Positions 9,406-24,100 of a DNA stretch of 64,000 nucleotides are shown in pieces. The stretch comes from Citrus sinensis (lineage: Eukaryota; Streptophyta; Magnoliopsida; Sapindales; Rutaceae). The notes under the pieces were generated by a model, which ran no database searches, had not been told where the DNA came from, and worked only from the letters and a program-made list of their open reading frames with translations. A program made the translations under genes and the position numbers. The number at the start of each line of letters is the position of its first letter. Positions within the stretch are counted from its first letter, which is position 1. The stretch is taken from positions 18,661,001 to 18,725,000 of the forward strand of contig NC_068562.1 in assembly GCF_022201045.2 (NCBI RefSeq). Reading direction: 5' to 3'.

Positions 9406-11095
9406 AATAAGTAAAATAATTGTTTGAATAAGTTCTTGAAATAAAATACGTCTTTGAATATTTGAAGAATATACCTAAAGCTTTTAATTTCTCTGTTTAA
9501 AAATATTTTTTCTTTCTTTTAATTTATTTCTTTGAGGAAAAAATGTGATTTGATTTTCTTTTTATACGGTTCAATTGATATTGTAGCTAGTTGTTATCAG
9601 GCCTAAAAACTTCAGTAGTTGGATGAAAATAACCCAAAAAGAAAAATAAATGATAACAAAATAAGAATAAAGAATAAATCCTTTAATTTGAATTTTTTTT
9701 CCCCGATAAGATCATTCTTTTAACCAGATCCAAAGAAATGCTTTATACTTTTTTTGCATGACACATGAGAAAAGAAAAAAACACATTAGAAGAAAAATAA
9801 GGAATTATGATATTTCAAGACAACAGCTATAAGATAAGAAAACCAAAGCAAATATGGAAACAAATACAATAAAAAAAAGGCATTAAACATTCTTTATCCA
9901 TCCTTCAATTATTGCCTCAATATTAACAAATCATTTAAAATCCCAAAGATCATATTAATTGTGCTATTGAGGCTTTGGGACATTGTAATCAAAGACTGAG
10001 AAAGCTATCGTTTTTTTTCCCTATAAAAAGTTTTATTTTCTTAGTCACTATGATGCGTAATTAAAAAAATTATCAAAATTACCACCTAAAGCAACTTATA
10101 AATACAAAAATAGTGTTAAACATTTCAAAATTTTTTTTAAAAAAATTATGTCAGATCATGTGACATTCACTAACTAGTTGGAGAGATAATATAATTAATT
10201 TATCTAGATTTAGTAAAAAATTATTAATTATTTAATTAATGAAATTTAAAATAAAAATTTGATATGTCTAATCATTACTCTAAATATAATAGACACCAAA
10301 ATAATAAAAAATTAAAGTTTAAGAGTTCAAAATATTTTATTTATAGTCTCGTGAATAGAACAACATAATTGCAAACGGCACAGTTTCTCACTTACGTTTC
10401 TTTGTTGGCACACGTAATTATAAAAAATTTAGAACAGTAGTACCGAATGAGCTTGAATTAATTAATTGTATTGTGTGTAATGCATTGAGGTATGCTCAAC
10501 TAAGATTTGGAAATTGTTTAAAAAAAATGAAATCATGGATATATTTTCAGATAATCCATAAGTTTTTGAAAAAAAAAAAAAGTTTTTAACACCCTATTAT
10601 ATCCTGATAAATATCTCTTCTACTAAACTTGACAAACACTAATATAACAAACCCCAATTATTTTCTCCTGTATTCTTTTGCGCTCTCATAGGTGTCATTT
10701 TATTTTTTGAGTCTTTTGTTGCTAAATTTTTAGATTCATGATCAGTTCATTTTCATGATTTTTTTTTAGTCTATGATCTTCATCTATACAAATTTAAAAT
10801 ACTCGCTTTTGTTTTCTTCATTTTTTTAGATAAATTATTTTTAATTTTGGGAAACTAATGTTTTTAAGTTTTGTAAAGAAAGAAAGTTTGGAGAGAAGAA
10901 TAAAGATAACAATAATTCAAAAGAAATTATCACTTATAGAATTGTTTATGTGAAAGGTAAGGTAAGAAGACTACTAAAAAATTTTAAGAGTGAGAAAATT
11001 GATAGAAATCAAAGAAAATTTGGAAATCAAAGCGCACTCAAATTAAGGATGATAATTTAGAAAGAAATGGTATTTTTAGTATTAAATGAATCATA
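9406..11095. other. Legumain 3' flank and AT-rich intergenic DNA
   Basis: AATAAA-type poly(A) signals follow the legumain stop at once (about 9401-9450). The rest is AT-rich with no supported gene or bounded repeat. Confidence 0.6.
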
Positions 11096-11300
11096 ATTGA
11101 AAGGGGGTTTTAAAAGAAGGCCGAAACTACAATGCCTCGGGGGTTTGGTGCCACAGTCGTTTGTCAGTTAGCAAGGTGACCGTTGGATTTAATCCCACGG
11201 CTGCAGAAGAGAGGCAGACATAAAGGGCAGTTACCTGAGGAAAAGGTAAGAGCCGGTCAGCTGGAGAAAAGATGGGTTTGAAAAAATAGCATCCACGTGT
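11096..11300 (+). repeat. Left terminal inverted repeat of the putative giant MULE
   Basis: The block AACTACAATGCCTC at 11125-11138 and the block at 11141-11165 (GGGTTTGGT...AGTCGTTTGTC) recur inverted near 47.45 kb. There are 12/14 and 22/25 matches respectively, with unbroken spacing. Further in, CGGCTG, TTACCTGAGG and CCACGTGT have counterparts at similar distances. The outer end is uncertain. Confidence 0.6.
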
Positions 11301-14300
11301 AATGAACATGTAGTATTTTAGGAAGACACATGTAATGAACGGCAGCAAACAGCAAAATACAGAAACAGCAAAAAGTGTATGCAGGTAATGGTTGGAAACA
11401 ACTTGGTGGAGGCATGCAAGTATTTGTTAAACTAGGTGAGACAGGAAAAATGTGATACAGCGACGAGAATTTTTGCAAACAGTGAATTTAAAGTGTCAAC
11501 AAATGGTGGAAAAAGAATAGTAATTTTTTTATTTAATTATGAACAACACATAATTTATCCTTAATTTAAATAAAAGGATAAATTATTAATTGTACATAAA
11601 ATGAAGAAAAATTCGGAAAAGAATATATCGAAATATTTGGAAAAAATTTGTTAACAATTCATAATTTGAAGAAGTATGCATATCATACCATAAGAAAAAA
11701 GAGTTGGAGTTTGGACGAGGAGATCTAAAAAAATGAAGGTTGAATTTTGGAGGAGCTAACGAAGAGATGGAACAGCATTATTTATTGTTTATTTAGTCAT
11801 GGAATAACAACATTGCTTGACATAGATGATGTCGTAGTATAATAAAAGGGACGAAACGTCAATATTTATCGAATACAAGTGATACATGAAAAAAGTAATG
11901 TAGTGTACGTGATGTAAGTGTCATTTAAGGGTAGATGAGTGAAAAAATGAGATTGTGATAGAAGTTGGAAAAAGTTAACACAGTAAGTGCGAAATAAAAA
12001 GAAAAAAAATAAGGTACTTTCTAAACATCCCCATGTCAAAAACTTTGTCTTATTTTGAATGTAAATTTATTTATTAAAAAAATAATAGAGTGTTTTTAGG
12101 CAGATAAATGATAATAAATTATTGAACAAAGAAGAAGGAAAAAAAATAATTGTGGCACGATCTTAAAAGAATTCTATGGGGTTAATGTTTTGTCCCATAC
12201 GATGATAATATGGATGGAGTTGTATGTTAGTGCAAAAAAGAGGATGATCCATAATTAGGTTTGGTTAATGAAGTTAAAGATGGTGGAAAAGGGTTATATA
12301 GAAGTAAAATGTAATTATAATGCAGTGTTTGGTATGAATAAGTAAATGAATAATAATGCAAATTGGGTATACGAACTTAAAATGTGATAATAATGGTGTT
12401 TCCGTAAAAAGACCCGTAGGGCAAGATTAAAGACTAAATTGTGCAATTATGTAACTACTTTTATTTTGTAATAAAATAGGAGGGGCTGCAATGTTAGTAG
12501 GCAAAAATCAAGTACAAGTTGCGATTGTAATAGGTTTTGTAAGTCTTGTGTTGAATGTAATGGTTGGATCATAAAAGAGAAAATAATGGCGTATGAAATC
12601 ACAATTGCATGGTAAGTATACCTCAGTTGTAGTTGGAAAACATTTCCATCGGAAGAGAAAAATTGAATATGAGTTATGCTGTAAAATGTTAATGTGGTGA
12701 AAAGTGTGCACAGGTGTAAAGCCCAAGAATCGGTGTTTTGTTGAGGCTCCAACCTTTCCCCTTTGCAATGAGACAATGTTGGAATGTGTTGAATATGCTG
12801 GCCTTTTAATGAAAAATGTAATAAAAATAATTATTTTTTTGTTGTTAGAGCCAGAGCGGGTTTGTTGAAGGACGAGTTTAGACTTGATTCGCGAGTAAAA
12901 TGGAAAAATATATTAGAAAATTGGCTTCTAATTTTTAAAAAAATATAAAGAAAATGTCGTGATATCCCTAGTAAAATATACTCAACCCCGCAATATATTG
13001 AAATTTAAAAACTCAACCCAAGAAATTTAAATACAAATAGAAAGAGCTGGGCTGTTGAAAGTAAAAAGAAGCATGTAAAAACAAATATAAATTAAAAATT
13101 TGAAATAACACATAAGTTCATTAATTTGTACATTAACCTAACATATACCAATTCCAACTGCAGTCGGCCATAGAAAAGTCCTAAACTAAAAATGTTTGCA
13201 AAATTTTTGTCATATGGAGAAGGCCAAAATTTTGTGAAAGGGGGCACAATTCTTCCTGTCTTCGAGTCCCTAGTCAATGAATATGTCATCTACTAATCCT
13301 TTTGTTGGAGCTTGAGGAATTGCCACCGGGTGCATGAGGTAAAATATATAAAAATTTTATTTGTTGCGGTATGTTTGCTCGGCTCCATTAGGATTTAACG
13401 TGAAATACCTGACTTTAGGTATCCATTGTGCCATTTTTTATTGAAACTATGTTCTTTGATATTTATGATTCACTTTGCTTTAGGTATTCATAGTGGGTTA
13501 ATGGTTTTACAAATTAGGATTCACCGGCATTGATTTTTATTTTTATGGATGTTTTATTGTTAGACCTTTTACAGTATGGGCCCTTATTGGGAAAGGGAAG
13601 GTATTTTAGTTTTGTAGTGGTTATGTAAGTTGAAGGAATAAGATTTAGCATTAAAAGAATATAGTATATCAAATAATTAATTCGCGTGTTAGTAAAATTG
13701 TGAGTTTTCGTTACCCCACTGAATTGAGGTTATACAAAAGAATTGCAAAGGTCTCGTGTTAAGTATCTTGTGTATTCACATAAGAAAAAGTTTATAGTAT
13801 GAATACAATAATAGTGGAGTGAGTAACTAAAATTTGAACTGTTATGTATCCTTTGTCATCTCCACATGACGACATTAATAAAATGCAAACGTGTACACCT
13901 GGGTATGAAAAAGTTAATACCCATTACATTTCATATTGATGCAGTTATGTATATCATTGGAAAACTGGAGTTATTAAAGAGCTTGCATGCTATGTTGGGC
14001 ATTGATTACAGCAACGAAGACATTGACGATGTACCTGAGAAATTTGACGCAGTGGTTGATGGACCAGGTGAGATGGGAATGTCCATTGTTTAGCAGAATG
14101 GTAATAGTTTGTATCTGAGTAACAAATTCAGCATCGTCAATTTCCACAGTAGGTCACAAAGTTATGGAAAATTTGGTGGCATATGATTAACTTTGTCACT
14201 TTATTTCAAACAAATGCCAAAGTGTGCTAGAGGAACACATTCGATAACCAATTTGCAGTTAAAGTGAAACGTCACAGTTGTGGGACCGAACTGACCATTG

Positions 14301-14764
14301 AAAAATATATGGTTAATTTACATTATGTGTACAGAAATTGAAAATATGTCAATAAGCATTGTCCAACTCAATTTCGCATGGCAAATCCCCATGACGTCAG
14401 TAATAACGTGATGGTTTCCATGTAACGAGTTGTTTGCCCGATTCAAAACATTAGGGAGTACGTTTGTACAATGTTAAGCTGATTTACATATGATGTGCCT
14501 TAAGTCATGGACGAGCAATAACGGTTCCTTTCATTGACCTGCAATAGGAGCTTTCGCATTTAAAGGCATGTATATAGAAAGCCAAATTTAATATTTTGTA
14601 TAGAAAGGAGGAACATTAAAACATAGTTCTTACTGGTTTGTGCTGTTCTTGGTCGGGCCGTCCAGGATGTGGCAATCCGTCAGAGATGATTATCACTGCA
14701 ACAGGGTAATGATTAGTGCATACAGAAAATGCAAAGGAGATTTGGGTATCTGTAAGAGTAAAAT
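11301..14764. other. Element interior without a supported gene
   Basis: Only short frames occur, for example 75 residues on the plus strand at 13866-14093, which has no recognisable domain. The 3' flank of the minus-strand transposase is included. I see no RNA gene or repeat array. Confidence 0.45.
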
Positions 14765-17303
14765 TTAAAAAATCATGGCATAGGTTATAGTTAGGGTCTG
14801 ATGATTTAAATATCTTGTACTATTTGATTTAGTAGACCTTTTCTTTGGTGGAGAAATACTGTCATGTAACTGCCATTTCCATTGCATTGCTTGGGGAAGC
14901 ATATTCATCCCTGGTCCATAAGCTGATCTATATTCATCCACTGTTATCAGCCTATGTACGTATGTGTCCAGCTTGTCTCCCCATGTGTCGATGCATCGGC
15001 ATGCATGTGGGCAAGGAATTCCAGAGAGTTGCCATAATCTGCAAGTGCATGTCATAAGTTCCCTGTTAATCTCATAGGCAAGCCCATCCCTAGTTACAAC
15101 CGCTATTGCATTGCGCGAAGTGACATCAACAGTCCAACCCTCACCCTCAAACGTATTTTGTATGATTTGCTGTCTTACAGCTGGGGTGATTTTGTCATAA
15201 ACCCATTCCCAGCCAAGTAAATATCGTCTCTGAAATATTTCAGCAACTTTTCGGGTTATTGTTGTATACCTTTGTGCGACATTCAAGTCCAACTGTTTGA
15301 GCAACCAAATACGAAGTTGTTCGGTGGCACTGATGGTTATTTCTGTGCTTTTCACCCACTCCGGCATAAAATATAATGCCCACTTCTGGCAATCAGTGTC
15401 TTTCAACCAATTATAACATTCCATGCTTATCGTTTCAATGACAGCCATCTGGTTTTTGAAACTATTCCCATTGGTGCTCCTACATGCACCCCAAAATGGT
15501 GAATGAACTGTCACCCCAGGAAACTCATGTACCATTTTGGTGTAAAGACTGAAACAACACTGCCTATACACAGCAGATGGAAGGAACTCTTCAACTGCCT
15601 CGTCAATGCCATTATCCCCGTCACCCATTATGCACAATCCTTCTCCACGTTCCAACCGGAGTCCATAGTTTAAATTTTTTAGGAAAAAAGCCCACGAGTC
15701 CAAATTCTCTTCTACAACCTCACAAAATGCAATTGGGAGGACAGAATCATTCCCGTCATGACAAACTGCAACTAGCATCACACTCTTATATGGACTATCA
15801 ATCTCCCACCCATCAATTGTTACAAGCATTCGACATCTTGTCTTAAAAGCATATGCGGTGTCATAGAGGAAAACAAACATTCGGTCAAAAATGTCGGCGG
15901 TAAACTGCTGCTGTGATTTTGTCTATATAATAACGATGTTGCGACTGTTTACAATCTCCATCTCTTATTTGTATTGTAACAGCTGTGCATATCCAATGAT
16001 CTGTTCTGAGCCAAAATCTCGCCATTTTGTCAACAGCTTCCAACTTCCATATGGGGCATTTAATCCCATAAGTTGTTGCAATTTCATTCCGTAATTTGTC
16101 AACTTCTCGGTGTTCACTTTGCTTCCGTATATGCAGGAACTTAGCTGCAATCCACTTTGTTCCCCCCTGCAGTTTGACCGAACGTTGATTGCATGTGTGC
16201 ATTGGAGTTATGTCGTAGATAACGAAAACATTGCTGTGATTCTCTTTTACTGCTGTGATTTTCCAATCACAGTGAAGATTCGAACACTCGCAGCTGACAC
16301 AGGTACTTGTGTTATGTATTATGCAAAGTTTAAAACCATCCCGAATTGTATTAACCTCTAATGCCGCTCTAAACTGAACATCATTTTTGAAGCGCTGGCC
16401 CATCCTCATAATCATTCGGTTATTGGATGCAGGATCAAATAAAAAACCATTTGTTCCTCTGATCCCTTTCTTCCTGTCTATTTCAATTTTAAATAAATCG
16501 TCTTCGTATCCCACCCACGACTTGTCTAATTCAACATCATCATCATTGCTGTTAGGGAAGTACATTCTCTCATTTGCCAAGTCATTATATGCTTCCCAAC
16601 TTTTATCAAATGGCCATGAGACAGCATAATCTTGTGTCTTACCAGATGTGCATAGCTGAATGGCTGAATCTTTGCTGTTGGTTCCATTGGTTTCTTCAAT
16701 CAGACGAGGATACATTTTGGCAAAAAATCTCTGCACTTCAGAATCTGAAATTAGTTGTCTCCTATTTGTTGAATCAGATTCTTCTACCCTTGACGATTTT
16801 GATGCTTTGGTATTCGTTCGTGGCTCACATGAAACGGTCGGGTCTTCATGGATGTCACTTCCACGATGGTGGCCATGCGAGATTTCATGCCCCTTAGCTG
16901 GTTGTTCCATCTTTTGTTCAAACAGCACCCTTGCAACATTCCTTTTTCTGGCATTGTGATCGGACGTTTTCAAATCTTCAGTAGGCAATGTAATCTTCAC
17001 GGCTGTCTGTGATATATTCTTCGATGGCCTATTGCAGGCTATGAAATGATCAGGAGATGTGGTAGTTATTGTCTCCATTGATGTCATTCTGCATTGGCAG
17101 CTTCTTAAGGAAGTAGATGAATAGCACACACATTTGTGGGGAGTGCAATCCATTGTCTGCTGTATGTAACCTTCAATATTTGAACTTGACCGCACCGTCT
17201 CATAAGTAACCTCTGCATCCACCAATTTATGAGAGTAAGTAATCATAACCATAACAATATAAAAATGTAAGACCAAAATGGAAGCCCGACTTAAGGAAAA
17301 CAT
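14765..17303 (-). pseudogene. MuDR-type MULE transposase, frameshifted
   Basis: Two minus-strand frames, 17303-15885 (472 residues) and 15880-14765 (371 residues), together cover one MULE transposase. The first holds a low-complexity acidic N-terminus and the MuDR DNA-binding domain (from MRMGQRF near residue 299 to HTCN, with clustered Cys). The second holds the DDE-type core (TIDGWEIDS, VCHDGND, GDGDNG) and a SWIM zinc finger (CTCRLWQLSGIPCPHA). A frame change near 15885-15900 separates them. The canonical NxxES motif carrying the catalytic Glu reads NGNSFKN, and the usual HRxC..H motif reads YRQCCFS, so catalysis is doubtful even without the frameshift. The first residues to about 17220 look like intron read-through, since an AG acceptor precedes the EVTYE stretch. 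Confidence 0.8.
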
Positions 17304-20300
17304 AATATATTATAACGTTAGCATTACGGGGTTGAAATAGTGTCATACATTACAGTTGAATTGGCAGTTACAATATTTGGCTGTAACCCCGAGCAGAAGG
17401 AAAAAATTGTTAGTTTGAGAAACACCATTATAATAAGCTGCGTTATTTAACGAATCAATTGACAGTGAATGTTATGAAAACACAAACACATTTTCACCCA
17501 CAAACTTACCAATTTAATGGTCTTGTCGGTTTAATAATAAAATCCTCACTTAGAGATACCAGTTGGGAGAACTGTAGCACAGACAGTCAACATCAGTAGC
17601 CGGAGCATAAATTTGTATTACTCTATGGCATAACTCAACCGGAACAAAGATATAGTCTCAGTGAATTTAACTATTCAGCGGAAAATATTATGCATTGCAA
17701 GATAAGTTGTTAATTCATAAACGTATTACATGCTTGGTCGTGCTAAATAGTTCATTTGGCTTAAAATTAAAATGGTAATTTAAAGATTACTCAATCCTGG
17801 AGTCCATTTGTTATGACAAGGTTGGTTAGACAAGTCTAATTATTTCCAATATGCCGTGAAATAAATACAAAACATTGGCCCGATGCTGCATCGGAACCAA
17901 AGGCTCTTTTACGTTCAAGTATTAGACACATCCCAACATGGTACATAGTAACCAGACAAAAAAATTCGGTTTCGCACAGAAGCTTTGCCATAAAACCAAG
18001 CAACAATATTTTCATATGAGATTGGTGCAGTTGCACAAACGATGATGTCGGGCCAATAATTAAATAAACATTTAATATGCTGCCATTTTGTCTGCACAAT
18101 TAGGCACTGTTAAAACAGAAATTTCAATCTCCAGGTTTTACATACCTTATGAATAGAAAGTGAATGTGATCGTGCTATTCAATCCACCTCGGCCGTTTGT
18201 CTTTGTTTCTTGTAACGATGACTTAACGAGTAATGTCTGCAATTGCCGGCCCGGAGATATACAACTTCCACGGCTGATACAATTGTGGGAAGAGCTGTTT
18301 CGTAGTACCGTCGGACTGAAGCGTTAGTGGATCAGGTTCGACAACGATTTGACAGCGAAGTGATCATCAGCTCCCTGAGGATTGAACATAAATTGTTTGG
18401 AAAATGAGAACATATTTTATGCCAGTGTCGTTTGTGGCGCCATAATTCATGAGATGAATTTTTGGAGGTTTATATACGACCGCATGTTGTTTAACACGTG
18501 TAATGTACTGTAGCTTAATAATTTATACTGCGAGGTCCACGCAACACGCCGATCGAAATGCGAACCAAATTCGGTATCTGCTTTCTAAACTCAAACTAAA
18601 TGGGGTCTTGTAAACATGGGTGCATTAGTTTGTTGGTTCATTGCAAATCATTTATGGGCTGCTATGTTTCGGCCCGGTTGGGTTCAGCAGTTGTAACGAT
18701 TATGCTCGTACAATATTGTCTCCTCGACGGCCCAATTTATGGACCTACTGCTGTTAACATCCATAACATGTGAACGATCTTATTGCTTTATTAGTAGCTG
18801 GTTTGGTTAATTTACTATTGTCTTCAGAGGAACGATGTTGTAATCGTTAATGGCGACAATGACACCATAAATGAATTAGCGACAAAATGATGCTTTACTT
18901 TAGTGAAGCAGGTAACATGGGTGTCGTATGAAATGAAAAAAAGTTGTGATATGTTAAATCATTTTAACGTATTAACTAATTAGTCAGCAGCCATTTGTCA
19001 TTTATTTATTTCATTTTTTTTAAATAATTGTAGTGAATAACATGTCGGTAATTGGAAGTAATAATAATGGCCATGACGCCGATGATGGTAAATTAAATAA
19101 TAACATAATTTAATACATGAATTTTGCAATAAGAAGATATAAAGCAAGTATATAATAATACTACGTTACCTTATTAAGTAATACTTAATATAATTACTTT
19201 ACAAAAACTTATATTATATATATCGTATTGTGTAATGATTATATGAAGTTATTATTTGATGACGCTTACCGACTTAAATCTTATTCCTGTCTGAATGTCC
19301 AAATGTTATAGCTCACAAATATTCGGATACAACACGATTTGTCGTTCATAATGTTAATGTACAAAATACACTTGTATTTTATACAAAATTTCGATTCCTT
19401 TCGCTTGGACTAGTTAGGCATTATAAAGATTTTTTATTCAAGTTTGAAATGTAATAAAAAATAATTTATTTCCACCGAAGTGAATTGTAAAAATCATCCA
19501 CGTGAAAGAATGTTGTGGTCCATCCTCGCTTTAAATGGAAGGCGGGTGCTTTTATTAGGGAAAATTATTAGCTGCACTTCAGTAGTTTATAGAATCTGTA
19601 AGCTACAGACTGCAGCGTCAGCCGTTAGATGTGGTTCGATATGGAGTGAGATACTAAAAATAGACAATCGGATGGTGGGATGACGGGAGTTGTTTGTTAC
19701 CGATTTTGTACCATAGACACGTCCTTATTAGCTTATTTCGTTTACCGATGTCATCATTACGTACTTTATCCACTGATGTAACAATTGTGTCAGTCATGCT
19801 GCAACTTTCCTTCAGCATCTGTTTTTACTATGCACATTAACTCTCGCCCATTTACTTACACCACTTTCATTGAAGACTTCAAGTGGTGGACAAAGAAACC
19901 CGCAACAATAGCGAATATGTATAGATGCCACGCGGTCTTTTCACAATTGCGCCACGCCATCCTATAGCATTCATTTTCTGCACAGGTGTTGACTTAGAGA
20001 ACGCATCCTTCGGGTATGACATTTGAAAACTCATTGCTTTAAATCCTGCACGATTCCGCGGCTATTTAAGAGATTTTATGATCTGGGGAAATGTGTCTGA
20101 CTTGTGTTTGTGGCTGCACGGCCGAGGCACCTGCGAATGGTCATAATCTTCACAAATTGCACACGCGACAGCTGGACGGTGGATATTTACAATATCCCAG
20201 CATCCCACAATGTTTGTATTGTTTGAAGAACGATGCCAGTCAATATTATGATATGGCATAGAGTTGTCAACATTTGTTTTGTGTAATCACCTGTGTGGGC

Positions 20301-20423
20301 CAAAACTGATTTCAATCATCGTTACTGTTTCCTAAATTAATATCAACTATAGCTTTCGAAATTTACAGACATGAGGCGTTAATGTTATAATCATGTACAT
20401 TTTTTTATTCCATGTGGCCGTAT
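17304..20423. other. Upstream region of the minus-strand transposase; no supported gene
   Basis: The promoter and possible 5' exons of the MuDR-type gene should lie here because it reads leftward. Only short unrelated frames occur. The stretch ends at the gypsy target site. Confidence 0.4.
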
Positions 20424-20428
20424 GTATC

Positions 20429-20818
20429 TGATGAAGAGTAGGAATCCATATTATACTAGGATTAGTTTCCTTATTAACTAAAGTTTAAGACTTTTAAATT
20501 CCTTTCTAATTTAGAATTTTGTTTCCCTTTCAATTTAGGATTTTGTTTTACTTCATGAATTAGGATAATTACTACTACTATAAATAGCTCCCTCTTGTAG
20601 CCTTTGAAAGCAGAGATTTTTGAGTTTAATAATATTTTAATTTTCAAATCTCTTTGTGAGTATTTGAACAGTTAATTCTCGGTATTCTGCGGAATCAACG
20701 AGTCTTAATCCCTAAATTCGCGGTATTTTTTTGAATCAACGTGAATTTAGTTGTTCTTTTGTTCCGGTATTCTCTAAAATCAACAGAATATTTTGAACAT
20801 TAAACTTCCGCTGCATCA
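20429..20818 (+). repeat. 5' LTR of gypsy element
   Basis: It begins TGATGAAGAG and ends CTGCATCA. CTATAAATAGCTCC near 20578 is the likely TATA box of the element promoter. The target duplication GTATC lies directly upstream. Confidence 0.95.
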
Positions 20819-20821
20819 GTT

Positions 20822-20834
20822 TGGTATCAGAGCC
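20822..20834 (+). other. gypsy primer-binding site (tRNA-Met)
   Basis: TGGTATCAGAGCC lies 3 nt after the 5' LTR and is complementary to the 3' end of initiator tRNA-Met. Confidence 0.9.
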
Positions 20835-21114
20835 AAAACCTGGTATCACCAATCTAACTCCATCTACCACCAAACCTTTCCTTTTGCCCTTTTTGATTTT
20901 TTCCATTTAGCTTAAAAAAAAAAAACCCACTTTTTCAGACAAACCACCACCACCATCTTACCAACCCAAAATCTTTCAGATCCACCCACCCTTACTCGAT
21001 TTCCGACCACCATCATCGGCAATCTAAAACTTTTTGCTTAATTACAGTTTCGGCCTAAAATTTTATTTACTTTCAGTTTAACCCCACTACCTTTTTAAAC
21101 CCGAATTTGAAAAA

Positions 21115-24100
21115 ATGCCTCCAAGAAAAGCTCGTGATGCTCATACTACAACTTACAATCAAGAAGATGTTTTGAAAGATGAATCCCTGGCTAGTATGAC
21201 AGCCAGAATTGATATGTTAGCTGCACAAATGGCACGAATAGCAGAGTTACTTGACGAACGCCATCGTACTCCAGAACGTGAAGACAAATCAAGTGTAAGC
21301 TTTGCTAACCCATTCTCTGGGCGTCGACCTAGAACTGAGTCTACTGATGACAGAAGATGGGAATCTGGGTTGAGAATTGACATTCCCGAATTTCAAGGAA
21401 GTGGTCGACCTGAAGAATTATTAGACTGGATTAACGCCATTGAGGAAGTTTTCGAATACAAAGAAGTTCCTGAAAATAAACTAGTTTCGCTTGCTGCAAC
21501 TCGATTTCGTGGAAGAGCAGCAGCTTGGTGGCAACAAACTAAGCTCACAAGGATTAAGCAAGGCAAAAAGAAGATTGATTCTTGGGAAAAGTTCAAGAAG
21601 CACTTGCGTGGAGCATTCTTGCCTCATAATTACGTCAAACTGTTATACCAACAGCTACAGAATTTAAGGCAAGGTAATCGATCAGTGGATGATTACACTA
21701 CAGAATTTCATTGGTTGGTGGCCCACAATGACTTGACAGAGACAGAAGAACAACAGGTTTCCCGCTACATTGGAGGCCTACGATCTCAATTTCAAGACCA
21801 ATTAAATTTACTTGACCCATACTCTATTTCAGAGGCACACCAACAAGCCTTGCAGTTGGAGAAGCAATTTAGTCGACGTACTAATGACTCAAGCTTTCGG
21901 GGTGCTCGAAGTGTTGTTCGTGATAATTCAAACCCAACTTCCCAATTTCGTAATTTCACTCCTCCAAATCCTCCAAATAAAACTAGTAAACCTAGTGAAA
22001 TCGGTCAAAGCAGCAAAACTCAATCATCGGGTTCGGGATTACGCTGTTTTAATTGCGGAGAAAATGGGCACCGAATGACAGAATGTAAAAAGGGAGGAAA
22101 ATATGGTAAAGGCTTATTCGTAGGCACAGAGGAAAGTGAAGACTACCAGGAGGAAGAAACTGAAGAGTTCGCTGTAGAGCCAACTTTTGATAGTAGTGGT
22201 AGCGCTCAATCTGTTGAAGAACATGGTGATAGCAGGCCAATGTTGATCGTGAACCGCACATTCTTCACTCCTAAAGGTCAAGACAAAGACAAGTGGCTAC
22301 GACAGAATATCTTTCAGACTACTTGCACAATCGGGGGTAAAGTATGTCGTATGGTCATAGACTCCGGCAGTTGCGAGAATGTCATTTCGGAAGAAGCCAT
22401 AACAAAGCTAAATTTAAAGACAGAACCTCATCAAACTCCATACAAGCTCACATGGCTGAAGAAGGGAAATCAAGTGACAGTATCGAAACGTTGCTTAGTT
22501 TCCTTATCCATTGGTTCAATTTATAAAGACAAAATTTGGTGTGATGTTGTGGCTATGGATGCTTGTCATCTATTACTGGGTAGACCTTGGCAATATGATC
22601 GAAACGTAGTGCATGATGGGAAGAGAAACACCTACAGCTTTATGTTTAACAACACCAAAATCGTTCTCCTACCTAACAAAGAGTTTACTCTCCAGCAAGA
22701 CTTGGGTAATTATTTGTTAGGAAAGAAGCAATTTATAGATGTTGTAGCAGAGACAAAGAGAGTTTACATTTTATTGGGAAAAGAGAGTAACGGTGATTCG
22801 AAGATTCCTGAAGCTGTGACACCTATTCTGGCGGAATTTCAAGATTTGTTCCCTAATGAGCTACCACAGGGTTTACCACCTCTTCGAGATATACAACACC
22901 AAATTGATTTGGTACCAGGTTCTACATTACCAAATCGACCTCATTATCGTATGAGTCCTACAGAACATGAGGAATTAAGGCGCCAAGTGGAAGAGTTACT
23001 AGAAAAGGGATTTATCCGTGAAAGTCTTAGTCCCTGTGCAGTCCCTGCTTTATTGACTCCAAAAAAAGATGGTTCTTGGAGGATGTGCGTGGATAGTCGA
23101 GCTATCAATAAAATTACAGTTCGATATCGTTTTCCAATCCCTCGATTAGACGACTTGTTAGATCAACTCAGTGGAGCAACAATTTTTACCAAACTTGATT
23201 TGAAAAGTGGCTACCATCAAATTCGAATACGGCCTGGAGATGAATGGAAAACAGCTTTTAAAATTCGCGAAGGGTTATACGAGTGGTTGGTAATGCCGTT
23301 TGGCTTATCTAATGCTCCGAGTACTTTTATGCGAGTCATGAATCAAGTTCTTCGCCCTTTCATTGGAAAGTTTGTGGTTGTTTACTACGATGATATACTT
23401 ATATATAGCACCAGTCACGAGTTACATCTACAACATTTGAGAGAAGTGCTTTTAGCCTTAAGAGCAACAAGTTTATACACAGCAGTAAACAAGTGTATTT
23501 TCTTGACCGAGAAAGTATTATTTTTGGGATATGTGGTGTCGAAGGATGGTATATCTGTTGACCAATCAAAAGTGCTATTCGAGATTGGCCTCAGCCAACT
23601 ACTTTATCCGCCACCAGAAGTTTCCATGGATTGGCCTCTTTTTACAGGCGATTCATTCCTCATTTCAGTACTATTATGGCACCAATCACAAATTGCATGA
23701 AAGGAGGACAATTCTCTTGGACAGAGGCAGCTACTAAGGCATTCAAGATTATCAAAGAAAAGTTGATTACTGCCCCAGTACTTGCCCTACCAGATTTTTC
23801 GCTCACTTTTGAGGTACATTGTGATGCTTCTAAGGTCGGCATTGGAGCTGTTCTTAGCCAACAGGGTAAGCCTATAGCTTATTTCAGTGAGAAGTTGAAT
23901 GGAGCAAAGGCACACTACAGCACTTATGACGTGGAATTTTACGCAGTAGTCCAAGCGTTAAAACATTGGCGACATTATCTAATTCATAAAGACTTTGTTT
24001 TATACACTGACCATGCCGCGTTAAAGTATCTCAATAGTCAAGACAAGCTCTCTCACAGACATGCCACGTGGACAGCATTCCTTCAACAATTTACCTTTGT

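Noticed and set aside
11018-11030. TTTGGAAAT as target duplication of the giant element (versus TTTGAAATT near 47571)
   Set aside because: Similar but not equal, and the adjacent bases do not form matching inverted ends.
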